Source: Trebonia sp050013875 (GTDB taxonomy: Bacteria > Actinomycetota > Actinomycetes > Streptosporangiales > Streptosporangiaceae). From it: a stretch of 64,000 nucleotides of DNA. The stretch's first letter is position 1; each line of letters starts with the position of its first letter. The notes beneath the pieces were generated by a model. The model saw only the letters and a list, made by a program, of their open reading frames with translations. It did no database searches and was not told where the DNA came from. The stretch lies in NCBI GenBank assembly GCA_050013875.1, contig JBEKEK010000008.1:1-64000 (forward strand). The letters run 5' to 3'. Below, one piece after another: positions 42,820 to 50,042 of the stretch. Made by a program: the position numbers and the translations under genes.

Positions 42820-43613
42820 AACCCCGATCGATCGTCTTCGACCTGTTCGGCGACTACGTCAGGTACCGCGGCGGCGTTGCCCGGCTGCGCACGCTGACCG
42901 CCCTGATGAGCTGCTTCGGCGTCAACGGGGCGACCGCCCGGGTGGTCATCGCGCGGCTGCGGAACGAGGGCTGGTTCGAGGTGCGCAGGGACGGCCGGGA
43001 GTCGCTGTACGCGCTCAACGCCAAGAGCCTGCGACTGCTCGACGAAGGCCGCGCGCGGATCTTCGAGCGGGAGCGCGACGACTGGGACCGCCACTGGCAC
43101 CTGGTCATCTACTCGGTGCCGGAGATCAGGCGCGAGGTGCGCGACCACGTGCGCAAGGAACTCGCATGGCTCGGCTTCGGCCCGCTCGCCCCGTCCACCT
43201 ACGTCAGCCCGCACGACCGCCTGCGGCAGGTCGCAGCGAGCCTCGCCGACCAGCCCGAGGTGCGCCTGGACATGCTCCGCTGCCAGTCCGGCGGGCTGGC
43301 GGTCGACCGTGAGATGGCCGCCCGCTGCTGGGATCTCGGCGAGCTCAACGCCGACTACCAGGCCCTGCTGGGGGAGTACCGCTCGCGGCTGCCCGATTAC
43401 CTGGCCGGCCTGCTGAGCCCGCGGGAGGCCCTGGTCGAGCGGATGCGGCTGACCCATGACTACCGGAAGTTCCCCTTCCGCGACCCGGACCTGCCGGTCG
43501 AGCTGCTGCCGGACGGGTGGGTGGGCCGGGCCGCGCACGAGATGTTCCTGCGGGCGCACGAGCTGCTGCGGGCCCCGGCCGAGAAGTTCTACGACGAGGT
43601 CGCCGGCGGATGA
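42816..43613 (+). CDS. PaaX-family transcriptional repressor
   Basis: 265 residues, overlapping the ligase by four bases. Winged helix at the start (SIVFDLFGDYVRYRGG, FGVNGATARVVIARLRNEGW), then the PaaX core (LVIYSVPEIRREVRDHVRKE) and C-terminal domain (LLSPREALVERMRLTHDYRK). PaaX repressors respond to aryl-CoA esters, which fits an operon making such a CoA. It likely represses the promoter before 39298. Confidence 0.9.
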   Translation: MKPRSIVFDLFGDYVRYRGGVARLRTLTALMSCFGVNGATARVVIARLRNEGWFEVRRDGRESLYALNAKSLRLLDEGRARIFERERDDWDRHWHLVIYSVPEIRREVRDHVRKELAWLGFGPLAPSTYVSPHDRLRQVAASLADQPEVRLDMLRCQSGGLAVDREMAARCWDLGELNADYQALLGEYRSRLPDYLAGLLSPREALVERMRLTHDYRKFPFRDPDLPVELLPDGWVGRAAHEMFLRAHELLRAPAEKFYDEVAGG

Positions 43614-43710
43614 CGATGCCGTCGGCGGATGAGGCATCGCCACGCGCCCGTTCGGAATGACCTGTCTCTTGGCTGGTTGTACTGAGACGAGACCAAGCGG
43701 AGGGTAATCC

Positions 43711-44541
43711 ATGAAGACCTGGTTCATCACTGGAACATCGCGTGGCTTCGGCCGGGAGTGGGCGATCGCCGCCCTTGACCGCGGCGACAAGGTAGCGGCG
43801 ACGGCGCGCGGCACCGCGTCGCTCGACGACCTGGTGTCGAAGTACGGCGAGGCCATCCTGCCGATCAAGCTCGACGTCACCGACCGCGCGGCGGACTTCG
43901 CCGCGGTGCGGCAGGCGCATGATCACTTCGGGCGGCTTGACATCGTCGTCAACAACGCGGGCTACGGTCATTTCGGCATGGTTGAGGAGATCAGCGAGGC
44001 CGAGATCCGGGCGCAGCTCGAGACGAACGTGCTCGGCGCGCTGTGGGTCACCCAGGCGGCGCTGCCGTACCTGCGCGCGCAGGGCAGCGGGCACATCCTG
44101 CAGGTGTCGTCGATCGGCGGGATCTCGGCGTTTATGAGCACCGGCGCGTACCACGCCTCGAAGTGGGCGCTGGAAGGCTTCAGCCAGAGCCTGTCCCAGG
44201 AGGTGGCCGACTTCGGCGTGAAGGTGACGCTGATCGAGCCGGCTGGCTACTCGACCGACTGGGCCGGCTCGTCGGCGCAGCACTCCACTCCGCTGCCGGC
44301 CTACGACCCGGTCCGCGAGAAGGCGGCCGCGGCCCGCAAGGCGCGGTTCACCACACCGGGCGAGCCGTCCGCGACCCGCGACGCGATCCTCACCCTGGTG
44401 GACACCGAGAACCCGCCGCTGCGCCTGTTCCTCGGCGAGTCCCCGCTGGGCATCGCCACCGCGGACTACGACTCCAGGCTCGCCAGCTGGCGCGAATGGC
44501 AGCCGGTGGCCGTCGCCGCCCAGGGGAAGCCGCAGCGGTAA
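43711..44541 (+). CDS. Short-chain dehydrogenase/reductase
   Basis: 276 residues. Cofactor loop TGTSRGFGREW, NNAG motif in DIVVNNAGYGHFG, catalytic Ser in QVSSIGGISAF and YxxxK in GAYHASKWALEGF, all as in classical SDRs. ARG after the second strand suggests NADP(H). Substrate unknown. Placed behind its own ribosome site (GGAGGG). Confidence 0.9.
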   Translation: MKTWFITGTSRGFGREWAIAALDRGDKVAATARGTASLDDLVSKYGEAILPIKLDVTDRAADFAAVRQAHDHFGRLDIVVNNAGYGHFGMVEEISEAEIRAQLETNVLGALWVTQAALPYLRAQGSGHILQVSSIGGISAFMSTGAYHASKWALEGFSQSLSQEVADFGVKVTLIEPAGYSTDWAGSSAQHSTPLPAYDPVREKAAAARKARFTTPGEPSATRDAILTLVDTENPPLRLFLGESPLGIATADYDSRLASWREWQPVAVAAQGKPQR

Positions 44542-44574
44542 GCCGCGAGTACGAGCACCGTCGTCCCGGCGGGC

Positions 44575-44604
44575 GCCCGGGCCTGAGCGGGCTCAGGCCC
44601 GGGC
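44575..44604. terminator. Bidirectional terminator, 13-bp stem
   Basis: GCCCGGGCCTGAG (44575-44587) pairs completely with 44592-44604 around CGGG. It lies between the SDR and the convergent membrane gene and includes the latter's stop codon. Confidence 0.75.
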
Positions 44605-44880
44605 AGGCCCGGAGCGGACGACAGTGAGGTACCAGTAGCCGCCCGCGAGATTCAGTGCCCCGATAGCCAGGAAGAAGGCTGCCCATCCGTAGACGCCGTA
44701 CGCGAGGCAGATGAGGCCCGCGGCGGCCGCGGCACTGCCGCCGGCGATGCGACCGACCCCGAAGAAGCGGAGGTGCCGGTACTCCCATGGGTGGATCAGG
44801 CGTTGCAGGCCGGCTCGCGGGGGAGTCAGCCACCACCCGCGCAGACCTCGTGGGGCGGTGTTGTCGTTGGGAGCGTTCAT
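44593..44880 (-). CDS. Small membrane protein of unknown function
   Basis: 95 residues from ATG 44880 with GGGAGG 7 bases upstream. A soluble start (RGLRGWWLTPPRAGLQRLIH) is followed by two membrane helices (GRIAGGSAAAAAGLICLAYG, WAAFFLAIGALNLAGGYWYL). The promoter carries a perfect operator-like repeat. No named family. Confidence 0.7.
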   Translation of the reverse strand: MNAPNDNTAPRGLRGWWLTPPRAGLQRLIHPWEYRHLRFFGVGRIAGGSAAAAAGLICLAYGVYGWAAFFLAIGALNLAGGYWYLTVVRSGPARA

Positions 44881-44932
44881 CGGGATGCCTCCCGTGAGTT
44901 GTGGTGTCGGCCACCCGATCACCTATAAACGT

Positions 44933-44949
44933 GATATCAGATTGATATC
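44933..44949 (-). promoter_or_regulatory. Perfect inverted repeat within the promoter of the small membrane gene
   Basis: GATATCA-N3-TGATATC at 44933-44949. On the minus strand a TTGACA (complement of 44954-44959) stands just upstream, so the repeat overlaps the core promoter. A repressor of the GntR, TetR or PadR kind would fit; none is adjacent. Confidence 0.55.
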
Positions 44950-45042
44950 TTTCTTGTCAATGGGGGCTGCCCGCGGCCGCGGTTGCCGCAAAACCCTGCC
45001 ACTGAACGGACCGTGGTTCTACGCGGCCGGCCCGCGGCTCTT

Positions 45043-45220
45043 TCAGCGGGATGGCCTGCCGGGGTTCGGCTGCCCGTCGCCGTCAGCGGTCAGCGTCGCC
45101 TCGGCGAGCTCGTCGAACGGCTCGGCGCCCTGGCCCTTCCGGTAGGACTCTGCCGTCTCCCTGGTCGTCACCACCAGCCGCCGCGGTGGCTCGCATACTT
45201 CCACCCGCCCGTCGCTGTGC
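45043..45220 (-). pseudogene. Remnant of a duplicated SRPBCC gene
   Basis: The frame reads DGRVEVCEPPRRLVVTTRET and later EATLTADGDGQPNPG. It parallels TGRVEACEPPRRLLLRTRQ and EATLTADGDQTIL of the intact gene directly upstream. Both ends of the domain are lost. A partial tandem duplicate that decayed. Confidence 0.6.
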
Positions 45221-45745
45221 CTATGCGACGCCAGCCGCGAGTTCCTCATAGCCGGGGTGGAGCTCGCTCCACCGCGTACCGAAATCGCTCCCCTGCTGCC
45301 CGGCGATGTAGGCGCCGAGGTCTTCGACCTGGGCCTGGATCCCCGCTCCGTAGGGGGCGAGCAGCCGCACCGGCATGCCCCGCTCCTCCCAGACCAAAAT
45401 GGTCTGGTCGCCGTCGGCCGTCAGCGTGGCCTCGATAAAGTGCTCGTCCGTCTGGCCCGGTTGCCTTGTCCGCAGCAGCAGCCGCCGCGGTGGCTCGCAC
45501 GCTTCCACCCGTCCGGTGCCCTCCCATCCGCTGGCGAGGGAAAAGTGCGCGCGGAACTCGCCGCCGGCGCGGAGGTCACCCTCGACCTCGCCGAGCCAGC
45601 GGGCGAGGCGCGCCGGATCGGTGATCGCCGACCAGAGGTCGTCAATGTCGGTGTCGAAGCGGTCCTGCACGGTTACGGCGCCCTTGCCGTCCTGCGATCG
45701 CAGGGCGCCAAGGATGCGGTTGCCCGCGTGGTCGCTGCCGGTCAT
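45221..45745 (-). CDS. SRPBCC/AHSA1-domain protein
   Basis: 174 residues, overlapping the ArsR gene by four bases. AHSA1 features: VQDRFDTDIDDLWSAITDP, LARWLGEVEGDLRAGGEF, RVEACEPPRRLLLRTRQ, TILVWEERGMP. Helix-grip proteins of this group bind hydrophobic ligands. ArsR-SRPBCC gene pairs are widespread in actinomycetes, and the pairing is the best hint of joint control. Confidence 0.85.
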   Translation of the reverse strand: MTGSDHAGNRILGALRSQDGKGAVTVQDRFDTDIDDLWSAITDPARLARWLGEVEGDLRAGGEFRAHFSLASGWEGTGRVEACEPPRRLLLRTRQPGQTDEHFIEATLTADGDQTILVWEERGMPVRLLAPYGAGIQAQVEDLGAYIAGQQGSDFGTRWSELHPGYEELAAGVA

Positions 45746-46068
45746 CTGGTGCTCCTTCGCTCGTGCTTGCCCCTGGCGATCTCGGTGTGCAGGGCGTCAA
45801 GCCGGTTCTCCCACAGGGCCCGGTAGCGGCCCAGCCAGTCATCGACCTCGGCCAGCGGCTCGGGGCGGAGACTGTAGACCCGCCGCTGCGCCTCCTCGCG
45901 GACGTCCACCAGCCCCGCCTCCCGCAGTACCCGCAGGTGACGCGACACCCCCGGGCGGGCAATCGGCAACAGCGCCGCCAGCTCACCGGCGGTCGCCGGG
46001 CCGGCGCTCAAGGCCTCCAGCATCGTCCGCCGGCTCTCGTCCGCCAGCGCCCGCAGAACAGCTTCCAC
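45742..46068 (-). CDS. ArsR-family transcriptional regulator
   Basis: 108 residues with a GTG start. LRALADESRRTMLEALSAGP, TAGELAALLPIARPGVSRHL and VLREAGLVDVREEAQRRVYS form the standard winged helix. No cysteine metal site is present, so it is a non-metal member. Probably leaderless: TACATT ends 6 bases before the GTG. It lies antiparallel over the doubtful 3' end of the caspase frame. Confidence 0.88.
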   Translation of the reverse strand: MEAVLRALADESRRTMLEALSAGPATAGELAALLPIARPGVSRHLRVLREAGLVDVREEAQRRVYSLRPEPLAEVDDWLGRYRALWENRLDALHTEIARGKHERRSTR

Positions 46069-48568
46069 GCCCAGAATGTACCAAGTCAGTTACGTAACCG
46101 TCAAGGTACATAAGCGAGCGGCTGATCGCCGCCTGTGTATCGGGTGGCAGGTGCGTACCGGCCCGATGATGTGGCTGTGAGGTGGGCGGGGCTAAGGTGG
46201 CGGCCCGGGGGCGGGTGAACGTTGACTGCCCCGCGTGGATACTTCCCCGCGTGGATGACCGAGTCGCCGGACCGGGAGGCGCGGCGCCTGAGTTACAGCG
46301 GGTGCGGCACTGGAGCGAACTCGGGACAGCCTTGGCCTGGGCTTGCCAGGACGAAGCGGCGCCCACCTTGCGCGGCAACAGCAAGTGGCTGAATAACGCA
46401 TCCTGCGACGAGATAATTTTCATGCACTGCTCTGCGATATTGAGCAATGACATGCCCCGACTCATGTCGTTTACGGCGATTGATCCGGGCGAGAGCGTCA
46501 TAGTGCAGATGGCTTTCAAGAGGCGGGCAGCCCGATCAGGGTCTATTTCTTCAGCCCTTTGCACGATACGCAGCAGCAGATGCATATAATTTGTGTCAGC
46601 AAGACTCGCGATCAAATTCTCGATCTCATCAAAAAGAACGGCAGAATTCGCAGGGTCGAAGGCCGAAAGCGTTCGGGCGATCTCGGCCATGCCCGCGGCT
46701 TTTCTAGCGTCCGATTCCAGCGGCTGTAGATACTTATCGGCCTCAGCCAGCAGCGCGGCCGTTCGATCCGGGTCAGCAAAGAACCGTGCCACGAGAGCCA
46801 GAATCGCGGCCTTGTCTGCGTCGTAAGGAAGTGCCCGCCCAATGCGCTCGGCGCGAACTGGATCTGCCCTGGCCATGAGGGCTGCCACTCTGTACCGGCC
46901 CGCTGGGCCTAGCCCTGGATGATCAATCGAATTCGCAACCCGCTCCGCCCATGGTGCGTCCAGGGGGGCAAGAGCCTCGGCAATCCCGCATAGATAGGCG
47001 GCTCGGACGACCTTGTCGCGAATCTTGTCCGTGACACGTTCGGCCTCGGCCAGCATTCTGGCGGCTTGGTCGCGATCCTCGCCTACTACAGCCTGTGCTA
47101 TCTTTCGGAGCGCTTCGGATCGTTGACTTTTGTCGTCGACGCTTTTGGCGATCTCGAATGCGCGCTCTGGGTCCTTCACTACCATAGCCTGAGCGACGTC
47201 GGATCGGGTGACGCTTCGCCCCCATTTATCAGAAAAACGACTGGCTCGCAGCGCCTCCTCAAAATACTTATCGGCCTCTTCGGGATCTTGAGCTGCCAGT
47301 GCCAGTACGAGTCGGGTTTTACCCACCCACCGGTCACTCTCAGCGAGGCCTTGCATCAAGCGCCCCATCCATCTTGGCTGCGTTGTCGCCTGACTGACAA
47401 GCTTTCCCATCGGAGACGATTCGACTACGCCAGCAAGTTCAAGCGCTATCCGGCTGGCCCGATCCATCAGATCGGCCGCGCGCGAACTATTCGAGCTCTT
47501 TACCGCCGTCGCCCGGATGGCCATCACTAGGGCGATTTCTATCAATGCCTGTCTCCTACGATCCTGATCAGGCAGGCGGCGCGCAATTCGTTCAGAGCGA
47601 TCGGGATCCGCCACTGCGGCGTACTCAGCAAGATCACTCAGACGCATTTGGGTCACGTCAGTCGAGTAATCGCGTGTGCCGTAAACATAGCTCACGACTG
47701 TGTCAAAGCAGTTAAGGGCAGTCCACCTCAGGAACGCACTATCCTTCTCCTGCCGAGCGTCAGAAGGAATTGGGGACACTACCGCGTTGCTCAAAATCCG
47801 TTTTGGGGCTGTCAGCTCACCCAGCGCACTATTGGCCGTAAATGGGAAACGCTCTGCCGTATCGACGCCTTTTTGGTTAGGTAGTGGCAGGCCCTTGGAC
47901 TGCAGGCGACTACGAAGTATGGGGTAAAGTTCGCCTAGTGTCAGCCACTCCCCTCGCCCTGCGATTCCTTCACGGACAAGGTCGCACAATTCTCCGGTAA
48001 AGGAAGTGCACGCTAGATCCTGCTCATCGAATGGAACGACATGGGCTGTCTTGTTCTTAGTGGTGGCCGTCAACGTGTAGACGCCCTCTACTGCGACCGC
48101 GTCCGCCATCGCAGCAGTCGAACTCAGGCTCTCACTGATTACCTGCCCGGCATAACAGCAGTCCAAAATTACGATGCGCGCCCGAGCCGGGCAATTACGA
48201 AAATCAAGGATCTCGGCAACACTTTCCCACGGCACAGCGGTGATCTTCGGCCGCGTGGGCTTACTCGTTGCCACGGTAAGGCACAGTTCAAGCCGTGGCG
48301 ATAGAATCCCGTGGCCAACGTAGTAGATGAGAAGCACCCCGGTGGTGGCCTCCGCCGCATCGGAAAGCAGATTCTCGAGCTCGGCCCGGTCTCTCGGGTT
48401 TGGGATAGTGGTTATCTGTTCCGGCGGCCAGCCGCATAGTCCTGGGTCAGCCAAAAGCGTTCGCATTGCCCGGAGGCTGTTTGCTGCTGCTTGCAATTCG
48501 GGAAAAGACACAGGATCGTCATAGCGGGAGACGCCGATCAGGATGGCGCGAGAGTTTGGCGGAAGCAT
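45983..48568 (-). CDS. Caspase-like (C14) peptidase with helical repeats, EACC1-caspase conflict system
   Basis: The frame codes for 861 residues. The N-terminal 240 form a caspase domain: SRAILIGVSRYDD, catalytic His86 in YYVGHGIL, Cys138 in IVILDCCYAG. Residues 290-720 contain repeated helical pairs with DPERA and DPDRA motifs (MVVKDPERAFEIAKSV, RADPVRAERIGRALP), TPR-like. After about residue 725 (below 46390) the composition turns Arg/Pro/Ser-rich and continues antisense to arsR, so the true end may be lost by frameshift or deletion. The body is of lower GC than its neighbours, which suggests transfer. Together with the EACC1 gene it forms a self-killing module of the kind predicted for multicellular bacteria. 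Confidence 0.8.
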   Translation of the reverse strand: MLPPNSRAILIGVSRYDDPVSFPELQAAANSLRAMRTLLADPGLCGWPPEQITTIPNPRDRAELENLLSDAAEATTGVLLIYYVGHGILSPRLELCLTVATSKPTRPKITAVPWESVAEILDFRNCPARARIVILDCCYAGQVISESLSSTAAMADAVAVEGVYTLTATTKNKTAHVVPFDEQDLACTSFTGELCDLVREGIAGRGEWLTLGELYPILRSRLQSKGLPLPNQKGVDTAERFPFTANSALGELTAPKRILSNAVVSPIPSDARQEKDSAFLRWTALNCFDTVVSYVYGTRDYSTDVTQMRLSDLAEYAAVADPDRSERIARRLPDQDRRRQALIEIALVMAIRATAVKSSNSSRAADLMDRASRIALELAGVVESSPMGKLVSQATTQPRWMGRLMQGLAESDRWVGKTRLVLALAAQDPEEADKYFEEALRASRFSDKWGRSVTRSDVAQAMVVKDPERAFEIAKSVDDKSQRSEALRKIAQAVVGEDRDQAARMLAEAERVTDKIRDKVVRAAYLCGIAEALAPLDAPWAERVANSIDHPGLGPAGRYRVAALMARADPVRAERIGRALPYDADKAAILALVARFFADPDRTAALLAEADKYLQPLESDARKAAGMAEIARTLSAFDPANSAVLFDEIENLIASLADTNYMHLLLRIVQRAEEIDPDRAARLLKAICTMTLSPGSIAVNDMSRGMSLLNIAEQCMKIISSQDALFSHLLLPRKVGAASSWQAQAKAVPSSLQCRTRCNSGAAPPGPATRSSTRGSIHAGQSTFTRPRAATLAPPTSQPHHRAGTHLPPDTQAAISRSLMYLDGYVTDLVHSGRGSCSAGAGGREPADDAGGLERRPGDRR
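46075..46104 (-). promoter_or_regulatory. arsR promoter with autoregulatory operator in the spacer
   Basis: On the minus strand TTGACG (complement of 46099-46104) and TACATT (complement of 46075-46080) are spaced 18 bases. The 10-bp palindrome GTTACGTAAC (46089-46098) fills part of that spacer. Binding there would block RNA polymerase, as expected for ArsR self-repression. Confidence 0.6.
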
Positions 48569-48571
48569 AGG

Positions 48572-49000
48572 TCAGTTCTCCGCTACAGCCCCGAGCATCT
48601 GCTCAAGCAGCGGTCGAACATCCTGCATCGTCTGAATGTCTAGCTCAACCAGCCTGTCCCCGGACTTGACGATGAGCTTTGCCCGGGTAGGGCGGGCTTT
48701 CAGCCAGGTGATGAGCGACGACGCCAGCACCGTGCCCGCGCCGCCGGAGCCGAGGGCCACTGTAATCATCTCAGTGACGGCACCGAGCTGACCTTCCCTG
48801 ATCGATCCGTCGATGGTCTGTACCCTGCCGCGGAGTTCTCGTTCGGCAGCAAGCCAATCGGCCAGGGATTGAATTACCTCGACGTCACCATCAACGATGC
48901 GGATCGATACATCCACCGCTATCCCTTTCTGACGTTCGAGCATCCGGAAGCACAGCTGGGTCGACAGCCATTTCCAGGCTCCACTGATGGTATCAGCCAA
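48572..49000 (-). CDS. Effector-associated constant component 1 (EACC1) protein
   Basis: 142 residues, three bases before the caspase gene. The features match EACC1: VIQSLADWLAAERELRGRV, GQLGAVTEMITVALGSGGAG, then LASSLITWLKARPTRAKLIV and a strand region (KSGDRLVELDIQTMQDV). Such proteins were described by comparative genomics as the constant partner of variable effectors in actinomycete conflict systems. Here the effector is the caspase. The Gly-rich ALGSGGAG segment may insert in membranes or contact the effector (inference). Confidence 0.8.
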   Translation of the reverse strand: MADTISGAWKWLSTQLCFRMLERQKGIAVDVSIRIVDGDVEVIQSLADWLAAERELRGRVQTIDGSIREGQLGAVTEMITVALGSGGAGTVLASSLITWLKARPTRAKLIVKSGDRLVELDIQTMQDVRPLLEQMLGAVAEN

Positions 49001-49185
49001 CGATAGCTCACCTCAATCGGCCGCCCGTTCAAATACGGCAAGATCATTGCGCCTTATTGGGCACCAAAACCAACAACTTGCGACTCATCTTCGCGATCAT
49101 CCGTCGGCCAAGCGGACACGGGTACCCTCGCTCCCGGATCCTGAGGATCGTTTCCTTCGCCGCTCTTCCCCGACCACACATCGGG

Positions 49186-49587
49186 TCAACTGGCCGGTAT
49201 CAGGTCCGCGACGTCAGCGTGAAGCTTTGCGAGGGCTTGGTCGAATGTGGCGAGGCGGGCGGCGTACGAGCGCGCGAGGTGAGCGAGGTAGGCGTCAGTC
49301 ACTTGGCGGTGGCTGATGATCCCGGCTACCGGGATGTCATGGTAGGCCGCCTTATCTGGCCAGAATTCGTGCCGCGGGTTGCTGGTGATCTCCTGCAGTA
49401 CCGAACGGGCCGATTCTGCGGTCTGGCCCTCGCGGATCAGGAGCCGCATGAGACTGCCCTGGGTGATCGGGCACGTGGCGAACCCAGTTCCGGACGCTGT
49501 GAACCATGCCTCGGCGTGGGCATGGTGAACGTGGTTGTCGACGACGAGTGCGATGAGCACGTTGGCGTCAAGCAGCACGGCCGGCAT
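49186..49587 (-). CDS. vapC: VapC-type PIN-domain toxin
   Basis: 133 residues, ATG directly after the antitoxin stop. PIN residues: Asp7 in AVLLDANVLIALV, the Thr/Ser-containing FATCPITQGSLMRLL, and acidic TDAYLAHLARSYAARLATFD. It cleaves specific RNA (often tRNA) when freed. The family with this FATCPITQ pattern is common in actinomycetes. Confidence 0.9.
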   Translation of the reverse strand: MPAVLLDANVLIALVVDNHVHHAHAEAWFTASGTGFATCPITQGSLMRLLIREGQTAESARSVLQEITSNPRHEFWPDKAAYHDIPVAGIISHRQVTDAYLAHLARSYAARLATFDQALAKLHADVADLIPAS

Positions 49588-49812
49588 CTAATCGTCCTCG
49601 AGTGCACGGACGTCTTCGGTGGTGATCATCCGGCCCAGGCGCACGACGGGCAGTCCGGTCGCGGCGCTGTGCGTCAGCTCGGCCGCTCGGCTCTCGCCGA
49701 GCCCGCGGCGCATGAGGAAAGCGACGGTCTCGCTCAGTGTCCGGTGAGTATCCCTAGCGATCGACACCACCTGTGCGTGCAGATCAGCGGGGATGTCCAC
49801 GGTGGTACGCAT
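49588..49812 (-). CDS. vapB: VapB-type ribbon-helix-helix antitoxin
   Basis: 74 residues. MRTTVDIPADLHAQVVSIAR and THRTLSETVAFLMRRGL make the RHH fold; the Gly/Leu-rich tail VVRLGRMITTEDVRALEDD wraps the toxin. The ATG lies 6 bases after a -10 (TATGAT), so the mRNA is probably leaderless. It neutralises VapC and represses the operon. Confidence 0.88.
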   Translation of the reverse strand: MRTTVDIPADLHAQVVSIARDTHRTLSETVAFLMRRGLGESRAAELTHSAATGLPVVRLGRMITTEDVRALEDD

Positions 49813-49818
49813 CAGCTC

Positions 49819-49844
49819 ATCATATCATCTATGCATCATGATGC
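49819..49844 (-). promoter_or_regulatory. vapBC promoter and palindromic operator
   Basis: The -10 TATGAT is the complement of 49819-49824. A perfect 12-bp palindrome, GCATCATGATGC (49833-49844), covers the spacer/-35 area, and related ATGAT steps run through to the start codon. Consistent with RHH antitoxin binding. Confidence 0.55.
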
Positions 49845-50042
49845 CGGAACCGATCAGCCTCAGGCCGGATCTGCACCATAACCTCCCAGGCTCTCCGAAC
49901 TCGACTGCCACCGTGGGCTGCGCCGCCAGACGCACCGGTGCGGGATGTGGAAATACCCCGTGCCCGCGGAATGCGTAGTCGCTCATCTGAGATACGTCCT
50001 GGGACGTCGCCGGGTTCTATTTGACACAGCGACGGCTTGGCC

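Noticed and set aside
48572..49000. Membrane pore toxin because of the Gly-rich hydrophobic segment
   Set aside because: The whole sequence follows the EACC1 pattern and sits directly before a caspase, so an adaptor role is better supported.
49845..50042. Possible small gene between vapB and the sigma fusion
   Set aside because: Frames are short, lack ribosome sites and have random composition.
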